Below, in pieces: positions 19,214 through 29,200 of a stretch of DNA of 64,000 nt. The stretch is from AP-15 sp963724435. GTDB lineage: Bacteria; Pseudomonadota; Alphaproteobacteria; ATCC43930; CGMCC-115725. Each line of letters starts with the position of its first letter. Within the stretch, counting starts at the first letter, position 1. A program made the position numbers and the translations under genes. Below the pieces are notes generated by a model. It was not told where the DNA came from. It saw only the letters and a list, made by a program, of their open reading frames with translations, and searched no databases. The DNA is taken from assembly GCA_963724435.1 (NCBI GenBank), contig CAVRUN010000005.1, forward strand, positions 248,001 to 312,000. The letters are read 5' to 3'.

Positions 19214-20629
19214 ATGATCCGTCGCATCTCATTGCCCCGATTTATCTGGCTGAGCCTGGTCTTCGCAGCGATCGTCCATGCACCGGTAGTGGCTGCTGCT
19301 GCCCCGCCATTGGGCGCTTATAATGCCGATATTAACCAAAGCTCGATCTCCGGGATTTCGTCGGGCGCTTTTATGGCGGTGCAGTTCGGGGTCGCCTGGT
19401 CATCAATAATCAAAGGTGTCGGCGTCATTGCCGGCGGGCCTTATTATTGCGCGCAAGGCAGCGCGATCGACGGTCTCTTGGGCAATGTCGGTCCCGCTCT
19501 GACGGCGGCGGGCCCCTGCATGAAAGGCCCTCCACCCGAGCTCGGGCCTCTGATCGAGAAAACCGATGAGTGGGCGCGCACCGGCGACATTGACGACCCG
19601 CACAATATTGCAAACCAGCGCATCTATATCTTTGCCGGCTACGACAACTCGATCGTCAACCCAAAAGTCGGGGAGGCGGCCTATCGCTTTTATCTGCATT
19701 ATCTTGGCGGGCGTGACCCCGGCAATGTCTTCTTTCAGAACGCGATCGGCGCTGGACATTCGCAAGTTACGGTGAAATACGGCGAGGGCTGCAATAAGAA
19801 CGAGGGTTATTTTATCGATCACTGTAACTACGACCAGGCGGGGATCATCCTTCAGCATATTTACGGCGCGCTGAACCCAAAAAACGAAGGCGCCCTTTCC
19901 GGTAAGCTACTGTCGTTTGATCAGCAGGAAATGACATCTCCCGAGTCGCCCGCCTCGTACAGCATGGCTGACACCGGTTATGTTTATGTTCCGGCAGCTT
20001 GCACCGCCCGGCAACCATGTCGGGTTCATGTCGCACTGCATGGGTGCAAGCAGAATTTCGCCACGATCGGCGATCGGTATCTTCAACACGCGGGCTACAA
20101 TGAGTGGGCCGACACCAATCACCTGATCATTCTCTACCCGCAAACGATCATTGGAAATCCAGCCGAATCCGAACCGCTGAACCCGTTTGGTTGCTGGGAT
20201 TGGTGGGGCTACACCAATTTCAATTATGCTGTTAAGGCAGGCCGGCAGATAACGGCAATCAAAGCGATGCTGGATCGGCTGACGAGTGGGCACGGTCCGG
20301 GCCAGGCGGCGGGTGCCACGACGCCCACCAGAGTGGTTATCAACGACGTCTCCGACACGGGTGTAGCACTGGCCTGGACGCCGTCTGCCGGCGCGCAAGA
20401 CTATACGGTCTCTCGTGAGAAAGCCGGCGATACGGCCTTTACGCCGGTCGGCTCCGTGGCCCAGCCGAGTTTTGCCGATGTCGGCCTGAGCCCTGCCACG
20501 TCATACAACTACAAAATTACCATCACCGGCAGCGCTGATGGCGGCGGGCTGAACCCGCCGGCCGTGTCGACGAACACGCTGCCCACGCCGCCACGGTGCG
20601 ACACCCCGGGCAGCTGCCTCGTACCGTGA
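19214..20629 (+). CDS. secreted PHB-depolymerase-type esterase with fibronectin III tail
   Basis: This exported alpha/beta hydrolase is of the poly(3-hydroxybutyrate) depolymerase family. ATG at 19214 starts a good signal peptide (about 30 residues ending VVAAAAPP). The nucleophile is probably Ser49 in GISSGAF; other family landmarks are GYDNSIVNP, GAGHSQ and the block VALHGCKQ followed by NEWADTNHLIILYPQ. From about residue 375 the protein has a fibronectin type III-like module (VAWTPSAGAQDYTVSR, then SPATSYNYKITI), a common linker or polymer-binding unit in extracellular depolymerases. It separates the hydantoinase and carbamoylase genes. The actual polyester or ester substrate is not known. 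Confidence 0.85.
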   Translation: MIRRISLPRFIWLSLVFAAIVHAPVVAAAAPPLGAYNADINQSSISGISSGAFMAVQFGVAWSSIIKGVGVIAGGPYYCAQGSAIDGLLGNVGPALTAAGPCMKGPPPELGPLIEKTDEWARTGDIDDPHNIANQRIYIFAGYDNSIVNPKVGEAAYRFYLHYLGGRDPGNVFFQNAIGAGHSQVTVKYGEGCNKNEGYFIDHCNYDQAGIILQHIYGALNPKNEGALSGKLLSFDQQEMTSPESPASYSMADTGYVYVPAACTARQPCRVHVALHGCKQNFATIGDRYLQHAGYNEWADTNHLIILYPQTIIGNPAESEPLNPFGCWDWWGYTNFNYAVKAGRQITAIKAMLDRLTSGHGPGQAAGATTPTRVVINDVSDTGVALAWTPSAGAQDYTVSREKAGDTAFTPVGSVAQPSFADVGLSPATSYNYKITITGSADGGGLNPPAVSTNTLPTPPRCDTPGSCLVP

Positions 20630-20715
20630 TCCGCGTTGCAAGGCCGAGATTTTCGCAGTGCATTGCAGCGACATGATCGGCCGCCGATCGAGCCACCCAT
20701 ACCGGAGAATCCATT

Positions 20716-21651
20716 ATGTCCCGTAAACTCGGAGCCGCCGTCGCCCAGTTGGGGCCGATCCATCTGGCCGACAACCGCGCTTCGGTAGTCAAACGGCTGA
20801 TGGCAATGCTACGCGAGGCGCATGGCCGCGGCGCGCGGTTTGTCGTGTTTCCGGAATTGGCGTTGACCACATTTTTTCCGCGCTGGTGGATGACCGACCA
20901 AGCCGAAATCGATAGCTTCTTCGAGCGCGAGATGCCCAATGCCGAAACCCGGCCATTGTTCGATCTGGCCAAGGAATTGGCTGTCGGGTTGTACCTCGGC
21001 TATGCCGAGCTTACACAGGAGAAGGGCGAGACGCGCCATTACGACACGTCCATCCTGGTCGAGCGCGACGGCCGAATCGTCGGCCGCTATCGCAAGATCC
21101 ATTTGCCCGGCCATGCCGAGCATCTGCCGGATGCGCCCTTTCAGCATCTCGAAAAACGGTACTTCGACGTCGGCAATGAAGGCTTCAATGTCTGGCGGGC
21201 CTTTGATGCGGTCATCGGCATGTGCATCTGCAACGACCGGCGCTGGCCCGAGACCTATCGTGTCATGGGGTTGCAGGGGGTCGAGATCGTCGCCCTCGGC
21301 TACAATACGCCGATCGAAAACATTCATCACCGCGAGCCCGAGCATCTGCGGATGTTTCATCATCTGCTGTCACTGCAAGCGGGCGCCTACCAGAATGCCG
21401 CCTGGGTATTGGCGGCCGCCAAATGCGGCGCCGAGGACGGGTTCGGCATGATCGGCGGCTCGGCGATCGTGGCGCCGACCGGCGAGATCGCCGCCCAGGC
21501 TTTGACCGAGGATGACGAGGTCATTACGGCCAACCTCGATCTCGATCTCGGCGAATATTTGCGGCGGACCGTATTCAATTTCGCAAAACACCGCCGCACC
21601 GAGCATTACGGCCTGATCACCGAACGCACCGGCGCCAAAACCGAGGTTTAG
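20716..21651 (+). CDS. N-carbamoyl-D-amino acid hydrolase
   Basis: This nitrilase-superfamily amidase releases D-amino acids, CO2 and ammonia from N-carbamoyl-D-amino acids in the cytosol. The catalytic triad falls at the same positions as in the Agrobacterium enzyme: Glu47 (FPELALTTFFPRW), Lys127 (YRKIHLPGH) and Cys172 (CICNDRRWPETY). The His-rich loop near residue 200 and LSLQAG(A/S)YQN are also conserved. The 311-residue length is full. With the hydantoinase upstream it completes the hydantoinase pathway; no racemase is seen in the window. Confidence 0.95.
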   Translation: MSRKLGAAVAQLGPIHLADNRASVVKRLMAMLREAHGRGARFVVFPELALTTFFPRWWMTDQAEIDSFFEREMPNAETRPLFDLAKELAVGLYLGYAELTQEKGETRHYDTSILVERDGRIVGRYRKIHLPGHAEHLPDAPFQHLEKRYFDVGNEGFNVWRAFDAVIGMCICNDRRWPETYRVMGLQGVEIVALGYNTPIENIHHREPEHLRMFHHLLSLQAGAYQNAAWVLAAAKCGAEDGFGMIGGSAIVAPTGEIAAQALTEDDEVITANLDLDLGEYLRRTVFNFAKHRRTEHYGLITERTGAKTEV

Positions 21652-21683
21652 TCCCGTAGGCCGTCTTTCAAGCGACATCACTG

Positions 21684-24143
21684 CTACAGCATCGCTCGGA
21701 TCTTGGAGGCTAAAGCTGCAAAGGTGAATGGCTTGATCATCAACTCGACGCCCGGATCGAGCCGGCCGTGGTGGATTATGGCGTTGCGCGCGTATCCGGT
21801 GGTGTACAGGACCTTGAGGTCCGGGCGGGTTTCGCGTGCCTTCTCGGCGAGCTGCCTGCCATTCATCCCGCCCGGCAATCCGACATCGGTAAACAACAGC
21901 CGGATCTCCGGGCGGGCGGCGAGAAGCTGCAACGCGCTGGCGCCGTCGGCCGCTTCGACAACGGCATAGCCCAGTTCTTCAAGCATCCCGACCGTCGACA
22001 AGCGAACATCGGGCTCGTCCTCGACAACCAGGATCACTTCCGCCTTGGTGCCGCTCGGGGCTGCAGGCGATTGGCCGGCAATGGCGGCTGTGGCCTCGGC
22101 TAAAGCAAGCCGCGGCAGGTACATTTTGACCGTCGTACCCTGACCCGGCTCGCTGTAAATTTTGATGTGCCCGCCCGATTGCTTGATAAAGCCATAAACC
22201 TGCGACAGGCCGAGCCCGGTACCCTGACCCAGCTCCTTGGTTGTAAAGAACGGCTCAAAGGCTTGGCCCAAGACCTCGCCGGTCATTCCGGCGCCATTGT
22301 CGCTGATCGCCAGCATCACGTATTGGCCGGCGGTCACTTCTTCATGTGTCCTGGCATAGGCCTCGTCGAGAGACGCATTGGCGGTCTCGATCGTCAGCCT
22401 GCCGCCATTGGGCATGGCGTCGCGCGCATTGACCGCGAGATTGATGATGGCGTTTTCGAGCTGATTGCTATCGGCGGAAACCGACCACAAGCCGCCAGCC
22501 AACACCGTCTCGATTGCGATCGTCTCGCCCAAGGTTCGCCGCAGCATCTCGGACATGCTGGTGACCAAACGATTTAGGTCCAGGGTTTGTGGTGCGAGCG
22601 GCTGGCGGCGGGCAAAGGCAAGCAGCTGCTGGGTCAGAAACGCCGCACGCTCGGCGCCGCGAACCGCGGCCTGGAGCTGTTCCCAACCGCACTCGGCAGT
22701 GATGACATCGCCCCGGTTCAGCCGATGCTGCGCCAAATCAAGGCTGCCGAGGATAACTTGGAGCAGATTGTTGAAATCATGGGCGATGCCGCCGGTCAAC
22801 TGCCCGAGCGCTTCGATTTTTTGCAGATGACGCAGAGATTCCTCGGCCTGTTCGCGGCGCTGCATCTCAGAGTGCAACTCGCGGTTGGCGGCGGCGAGTT
22901 CCTGGGCCTGGGACTCGAGGCCGGCGTTAGCCGCCTTTAGCTCGACCTGCGCTGCTTCCAGAACCCTCGTGCGCTCTTGCACGCGGTTTTCGAGAGTCGC
23001 GAGCAGTGCCGCATTCTCCCGCTGCCGGTGCTGCAGCGCGCCCGCCATCGCATCAAAGGTCCGCCCGAGCTGCGTAATTTCCGAGCCGCCCCGCCCCAGG
23101 TTGGCGCGTGCCGCGAAATCACCGCGTCGCCAAAAGGAGGAAGCCGCGACCAGCCGGCCGATCGGCTGTGAAATGAAATATTGGCCGCCCAGCCAGGCAA
23201 GCAGCAGACCCAGCGCAAGACCGGCACCAAGCAGGATAAAGCCGGCCCGCGATGCCTCATTGACATCGGCAAAAGCGGTCGCCGTCGTCAGACCGACACC
23301 GATATAGATACCTTCGGCGGGCGGGGTTTGGACTGGCACATAACCGAGAATGCGGCGGATCCCGTCGACGCCTGTGATCTCCGCGGTTCCGGGCATCGGC
23401 GCAAAAATGTAGGGGCGATACACGTCGGAGAATTTGGTCCCAACGTAATGGGAATTGTCCGGCAGCCTAACGAGAATAACCCCGTTGCGGTCGGCGATCG
23501 CCAAGGTGGCGTCTTGGTTGATCAGCCGATCATTTGCGAAGTAACGGGCGAGCCAGTCGATATCGAGCGAGAGGTAAACCACGCCGGCGATGCGGCCATC
23601 AGCGCCTAAAAAGGCCAAATTCAGCGGCAGAATCGGTTTTTTGACGAGATGCCCGATCGCATAGTCGCCGATGACGAACTTGCCCGTACGGATAGCTTCT
23701 TGGAAGTACCAGCGATCGGCTGCGCTGGTCCCGGGCGTGATCAGCCGACTCGAACAGAATACTCGCCCGTCCCGATCGATGGCGCCGATCGCCAAATATT
23801 GTGGAAAGATTTTGGCCAGCGCCGCGGCATACTCCGCGCAGGCGGCCGCGTCCTTATTTCTTACGGCCGGGGAATTGGCGATCGCGACGGCCAAAGCGCG
23901 GCCGTTATCGATGATGCGGTCGATCTCCCCGGAAGCGAATTCGGCGAGACGCATCGCGTCCTGGCGTACCTCTGCCTCGCGCGACTGTTTGAGCTTGGTC
24001 TCATTATAGATCTGGATTGCGAGCGCCGGCAGGAGCGCCAGGAATACGATAACAAACAAGCGCGTCAGGGTGTTCGTCCATGGCCTTCGGGGGCGTTCGG
24101 ATTCGGCCAGCAAGCCTTCAGGCGTATCAGCGTCAGATGACAT
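21684..24143 (-). CDS. hybrid sensor histidine kinase with Cache-type sensor and receiver
   Basis: This is an inner-membrane sensor kinase. Order: membrane helix (about residues 28-47), periplasmic double-Cache-like region (about 50-305), second helix, HAMP (about 325-375), coiled coil, HisKA with His455 in GGIAHDFNNLL, ATPase domain with NLAVNARDAM and GTGLGLSQVYGF, and a C-terminal receiver with acceptor Asp753 (FTDVGLPGG). Cache sensors usually bind small molecules such as amino or organic acids. ATG at 24143 is used; a TTG directly before it is less likely. It has no adjacent response regulator gene, so the output may be the attached receiver or a distant partner. Confidence 0.92.
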   Translation of the reverse strand: MSSDADTPEGLLAESERPRRPWTNTLTRLFVIVFLALLPALAIQIYNETKLKQSREAEVRQDAMRLAEFASGEIDRIIDNGRALAVAIANSPAVRNKDAAACAEYAAALAKIFPQYLAIGAIDRDGRVFCSSRLITPGTSAADRWYFQEAIRTGKFVIGDYAIGHLVKKPILPLNLAFLGADGRIAGVVYLSLDIDWLARYFANDRLINQDATLAIADRNGVILVRLPDNSHYVGTKFSDVYRPYIFAPMPGTAEITGVDGIRRILGYVPVQTPPAEGIYIGVGLTTATAFADVNEASRAGFILLGAGLALGLLLAWLGGQYFISQPIGRLVAASSFWRRGDFAARANLGRGGSEITQLGRTFDAMAGALQHRQRENAALLATLENRVQERTRVLEAAQVELKAANAGLESQAQELAAANRELHSEMQRREQAEESLRHLQKIEALGQLTGGIAHDFNNLLQVILGSLDLAQHRLNRGDVITAECGWEQLQAAVRGAERAAFLTQQLLAFARRQPLAPQTLDLNRLVTSMSEMLRRTLGETIAIETVLAGGLWSVSADSNQLENAIINLAVNARDAMPNGGRLTIETANASLDEAYARTHEEVTAGQYVMLAISDNGAGMTGEVLGQAFEPFFTTKELGQGTGLGLSQVYGFIKQSGGHIKIYSEPGQGTTVKMYLPRLALAEATAAIAGQSPAAPSGTKAEVILVVEDEPDVRLSTVGMLEELGYAVVEAADGASALQLLAARPEIRLLFTDVGLPGGMNGRQLAEKARETRPDLKVLYTTGYARNAIIHHGRLDPGVELMIKPFTFAALASKIRAML

Positions 24144-24341
24144 CAATTTCTCGCGGGCGGGCTAAACCGAATTCGCGTCTTAGCTGAGCGGCGCGGCTTT
24201 GAACATGGCTACTTGCCGCACCAGGACCGACTCCCGATGGCGCAGCCGCGGAGTTGGCGACAACACGCGCGGTCCTCGGTTAAGATACGGGATCGTAAGC
24301 ATGCCCAGGCCATAAACCTAGGCCGCGGAGGAGCGAAGTTG

Positions 24342-25886
24342 ATGAACGGCGCGGAAAGCTTGGTGCGGACATTGGTCGGCGGCGGCGTCGATGTGTGCTT
24401 CGCCAATCCCGGCACTTCGGAAATGCATTTTGTCGCGGCCCTTGACCGGGTCGAGGGCATGCGCTGCGTGCTCGGCCTATTCGAGGGGGTCGTCACCGGT
24501 GCTGCCGACGGTTATGCACGGATGAGCGAACAGCCGGCCGCGACCTTGCTGCATCTCGGTCCCGGTCTCGCCAATGGCCTTGCCAACATCCACAACGCCA
24601 ACAAGGCGTCGAGCCCGATGGTCAACATCGTTGGCGATCACGCGACCTATCACCGTCAGTATGACGCGCCGCTGACCTCCGACATCGAGGGACTGGCGCG
24701 CCCGTCCTCGCATTGGGTTAAGACCTCGCCCGACGCGAAGTCGATTGCCGCCGATGGCGCCGCCGCGATCGCCGCCGCGCGCAAACCGCCGGGCCAGATC
24801 GCGACCCTGATCCTGCCCGCCGACACCGCCTGGAATGAGGGATCGGGCCCGGTTCCCGTTCCGCCCTCCGCTGGTCCGACCCCAGCCTCCCATGAGGCGG
24901 TCGCCGAGGCGGCCCGCGCGCTGCGCTCGGGCGAGCCTTGCCTAATCCTGGTGACCGGGCGGGCTTTGCGGCAGGACGGGCTCGAACTCGCCGGCAAAAT
25001 CGCAGTCAAGACCGGGGCGCGGCTGATGGCACAGGGCTCCAACGCGCGCACCCAGCGCGGCCGCGGGCGGGTTTTCTTGGAGCGCGTGCCTTATGTCGTC
25101 GAGCAAGCGACCAAGGTGCTGGCCGGGTTGAAGCACATCATCCTGGTCGGCGCCAAGATGCCGGTCGCGTTTTTTGCATATCCTGATAAACCGAGCCTGC
25201 TGGCGCCGCCCGATGCGCAGGGGCATGTGCTCGCCCGCCTCGACGAAGACATGATCGGCGCGCTGGCGGCTCTGGCCGAGGAGGTTGGCGCGCTCCATAC
25301 GGCGGCGCCGGTCGTCAACGACCCGCCGCCGGTCAAGGCGAATGGCAGCATCACGCCTGAGGCGTTGGGCGCGTCGCTCGGTGCGCTATTGCCGGAAAAC
25401 GCGATCGTCGTTGATGAGGCGGTGACCACCGGGCGCGGTTTTTTTTCGCCTACCAAATCGGCGGCGCCGCACGATTGGCTGTCAAACATGGGGGGCTCGA
25501 TCGGCCTCGGCATGCCGCTCGCGACCGGAGCCGCGGTTGCCTGCCCCGATCGCAAAGTCGTGACTCTCGAGGGCGACGGCAGTGCGATGTACACCCTGCA
25601 GGCATTGTGGACGCAGGCACGCGAGGGGCTTGACGTTACGACATTGCTGTTCTCGAACCGCAGCTATCAAATCTTGAAAGGCGAACTCGCCAATGTCGGG
25701 GCCGGCAATCCCGGTCGCAAGGCGCTCGACATGCTCGACCTCAATCACCCCGATCTCGATTTCGTAACCATGGCCAAGGGCATGGGGGTCCCCGGCGCGC
25801 GGGTGAGTGATATGGACGAGTTCAATCGCCGGCTCGCGGAAGGCATCGGGACTCCTGGCCCCTACCTGGTTGAGGTCGTTTTCTAG
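24342..25886 (+). CDS. thiamine diphosphate enzyme of the acetolactate synthase large-subunit family
   Basis: This is a three-domain ThDP enzyme. The N-terminal domain has NPGTSEMHFVAAL with the catalytic glutamate in LGLFEGVVTGAADGYARM. The central domain lacks a recognisable FAD-binding site. The C-terminal domain has the ThDP motif GDGSAMYTLQALW through NRSYQILKGEL. ATG at 24342 is chosen because GGAGGAG precedes it, giving 515 residues, about 40-60 shorter than biosynthetic IlvB and lacking its C-terminal extension. Proteins of this type are often annotated as acetolactate synthase but may act on other 2-oxo acids, like benzoylformate decarboxylase. No small subunit gene is adjacent, which argues against a branched-chain biosynthetic role. 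Confidence 0.85.
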   Translation: MNGAESLVRTLVGGGVDVCFANPGTSEMHFVAALDRVEGMRCVLGLFEGVVTGAADGYARMSEQPAATLLHLGPGLANGLANIHNANKASSPMVNIVGDHATYHRQYDAPLTSDIEGLARPSSHWVKTSPDAKSIAADGAAAIAAARKPPGQIATLILPADTAWNEGSGPVPVPPSAGPTPASHEAVAEAARALRSGEPCLILVTGRALRQDGLELAGKIAVKTGARLMAQGSNARTQRGRGRVFLERVPYVVEQATKVLAGLKHIILVGAKMPVAFFAYPDKPSLLAPPDAQGHVLARLDEDMIGALAALAEEVGALHTAAPVVNDPPPVKANGSITPEALGASLGALLPENAIVVDEAVTTGRGFFSPTKSAAPHDWLSNMGGSIGLGMPLATGAAVACPDRKVVTLEGDGSAMYTLQALWTQAREGLDVTTLLFSNRSYQILKGELANVGAGNPGRKALDMLDLNHPDLDFVTMAKGMGVPGARVSDMDEFNRRLAEGIGTPGPYLVEVVF

Positions 25887-26287
25887 CGGTTCGATTCGCC
25901 ACCGGGAGTAACCGCAGCGGGGCTCGCAAGCCGAGCCGCCCGCACCCAAATCATCGTCTCGCCACGGTTGTGCCTTGGCCGTGGCGTATTCCGCCTGCCC
26001 AATTATACATGGGGTTGTGAGCGGGGGCGGCGGTCCTTAGTGCGATGAGTAGTCCCAGGCGCTTGAACAGGGATTGAGGCAAGGCGCAACGGCTAGTCGG
26101 CGCAGGCGCGGTTTTTGATAGCGGCGAGCTGTGGCCGTGTTCAGGACGGCGATGGTTACTTAACGCGAGAGCGGTCAATCCCGATCAACCGGAACGAAGC
26201 CGATGTTTTTATAGTTTTGATCGATGCTTTTTGACAGCTGACCCGTTCTGACCCCACGACCCTTCACCTGCGCAAGTCTGTTCGCCG
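25887..26287. other. intergenic region upstream of the trehalose/glycogen operon
   Basis: No gene is seen here. A six-base stem, GGCTCG/CGAGCC (25921-25937), lies 35 bases after the preceding stop without a T-run. TTGACA at 26231 lacks a convincing -10 partner. The operon promoter should be in this interval but cannot be placed with confidence. Confidence 0.5.
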
Positions 26288-29200
26288 ATGACTCCACCTG
26301 ACGACGCACCCCGGTCCTTGTCCTTTGCCGATACGGCGCCACGCCCGGCCATGGCGAGCGCGGATCCGCTGTGGTATAAGGACGCCGTCATCTATCAGCT
26401 GCACATCAAAGCCTTTTTCGACGCCGATGGCGATGGCGTCGGCGATTTTCAGGGCCTCGTACAAAAGCTTGATTATTTGCAGGATCTCGGCGTCACCGCG
26501 CTGTGGTTACTGCCGTTTTATCCATCGCCACTGCGGGACGACGGTTATGACATCGCCGACTACAAAAACATCAATCCGTCATACGGCCGAATGTCGGATT
26601 TTCGCACCTTTATCCGTGAAGCCCATCGTCGCAATCTGCGTGTCATCACCGAACTTGTGGTCAATCACACCTCCGATGAGCACCCGTGGTTTCAGCGCGC
26701 CCGACATGCAAAGCGTGGCTCGCCGTGGCGCGATTTTTATGTATGGAGCGACAACGACCAGAAATTCGCCGGTACTCGGATCATCTTTGTCGATTCCGAA
26801 AAATCCAACTGGGCGTGGGATCCGGTGGCGCAGGCCTATTATTGGCACCGCTTTTATGCCCATCAACCGGACCTGAATTTCGATAATCCGCGAGTCTTTC
26901 GAGCCATCGCCGAAGTCATGAGGTTCTGGCTTGATCTCGGGGTCGATGGCATGCGCCTCGATGCCGTACCGTATCTGATCGAGCGTGAAGGCACCAATAA
27001 CGAAAACCTGCCGGAAACCCACGAAATCCTACGGCGGCTGCGCCGCGAACTCGACCAGCGCTACGGCGACCGTATGCTGCTGGCCGAAGCCAATCAATGG
27101 CCGGAAGACGTCTTGCAATACTTTGGTGCGGGCGACGAATGCCAGATGGCGTTCCACTTTCCGCTGATGCCGCGTATCTACATGGCGGTCTCGACCGAAG
27201 ACCGCTATCCAATCACCGATATTATGCGGCAGACACCCGATATTCCGGCAACGTGTCAGTGGGCCGTGTTCCTCCGCAATCACGACGAGCTGACCCTGGA
27301 GATGGTCACGGATCGCGAGCGGGATTATTTGTGGAATTATTATGCGTCCGACCGGCGGGCGCGCATTAATCTCGGGATCCGCCGCCGTTTGGCGCCGCTG
27401 ATGGAAAACGACCGCCGCCGGATCGAATTATTGAATGCGCTGTTGGTATCGATGCCGGGAACGCCGGTGATCTATTACGGCGACGAAATCGGCATGGGGG
27501 ACAATGTATTTCTGCGCGATCGCGACGGTGTGCGCACGCCCATGCAGTGGAGTTTCGACCGCAACGGCGGGTTTTCGCGCGCCGACCCGGAACGCCTGTA
27601 TCTGCCGCCGATAGCGGATTCGGTTTACGGCTTTGAGGCGGTCAACGTCGAGGCGCAAAGCCGCTCGCCTTCGTCGCTGCTGAACTGGATGAAGCGGATG
27701 ATTGCCGCCAGGCGCGCGCGCCGCGCTTTTGGCCGCGGCAGCTTGCGTTTTCTGTATCCGTCAAACCGCAAAGTCATCGCCTATTTGCGCTGTCACGAAG
27801 ACGAGGCGATCCTATGCGTCGCCAATCTCTCGCGCTCGCCACAAGCGGTTGAGCTCGACTTATCCGACTACAAAGGGCATCAGCCCGTCGAACTGCTCGG
27901 CCGCAGCGCTTTTCCGATGATCGGCGAGTTGCCCTATTTGCTGACTCTGCAGGGCCACAGCTTTTTCTGGTTCGATCTGTTGTTGAGCCCGCAACAAGCA
28001 GCGAATTTGCAGGCCCCACCGCCCGAATTCCTGACCCTGGTCATGCCGCAGGGCTGGCCAGACCTGCTCCGCCCGCACAATCGGGTGCAGCTCGAAAACG
28101 AAGCCATTCCCGCATTTCTGCCGAGGCAGCCTTGGTACCGGGCCGGCAATCGGCGGATCACCAACGCGGCCGTGCGAGCGCAGGGCGAAATCACCCGGCC
28201 GGCGCAGGACGGGGCGCCGGCCGAAACCTATCTCGCGACAGTTGTCGAGACCGTGGAACGCGGCGGCGACCGCCAACTTTACTTTCTGCCGCTGGCCGAG
28301 GTGTGGTCGCCATTGGGGACCGATCTACGGCAGACTCTTATCCCGGTGACGGTGGCCGAGCTGCGCCAGTTCCGTCGCGAAGGAGCCGTTGTCGATGCCT
28401 GGTCGCAAGACGGATTTCCACTGGCATTGCTCGACGCGATTGTCCGGCAGGCGAGCTTGCCAATGGAGCACGGCGAGATCCGCTGCGCGCAGACGATGAA
28501 CTTCGACGCTGCGGTAATTCCGGAGCGGCTGACGATCCGCCGCAGCGAGGTCAAACAGTCGAACAATTCGGCCTTTCTCGGCGAATACGGAGTGCTGAAA
28601 TTGTATCGGCAGCTCGAGCCGGGACCGCATCCCGAAATCGAGCTGTCGCGGTTTCTGGTCGAGCGCACCGGATTTGCCAACAGCCCGCCGCCACTGGCAA
28701 CGATCGAGATGACGCTCGATGACGGGGGCGGGCCGCAGCAATTGGGGTTGGGCGTGTTGTTCGGCTTTGTCCGCAATCAAGGCGACGGCTGGACCCAAGC
28801 GCTAAATTACCTGACCCGGTATCTCGACGATGCTTTGATCGCGGCCGATGGCAGGTCGCCCGAACTGCCCGATCCTGACCTGTTCTTTTTGGCGCTCGCG
28901 CGTCAAATCGGGATCCGCACCGGCCAGATGCATCGGGCATTGGCCGAACAGGCCGGCAATGACCCCGACTTCATGCCTGAACCCATCACCAGCGAGGATA
29001 TCGCCGAGTGGTGCAGCGCGCTCGAGATCAACGCCGCCGAAATGCTTTCGGAGCTGGATCGCGAGCGGGGGCGGCTGAGCCAGCGCGCGCTTGAGCGGGC
29101 CGACCAGTTATTGGCGGCACGTGAGATGCTGTTCTCGGCTATTTGCACGTTGCTGCCGAGCGAAATCGATGCACAAAAGAGCCGGATCCACGGCGACTAC

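Noticed and set aside
26231..26260. TTGACA upstream of treS as a promoter
   Set aside because: No -10 sequence at 16-18 bases; the perfect -35 alone is not enough.
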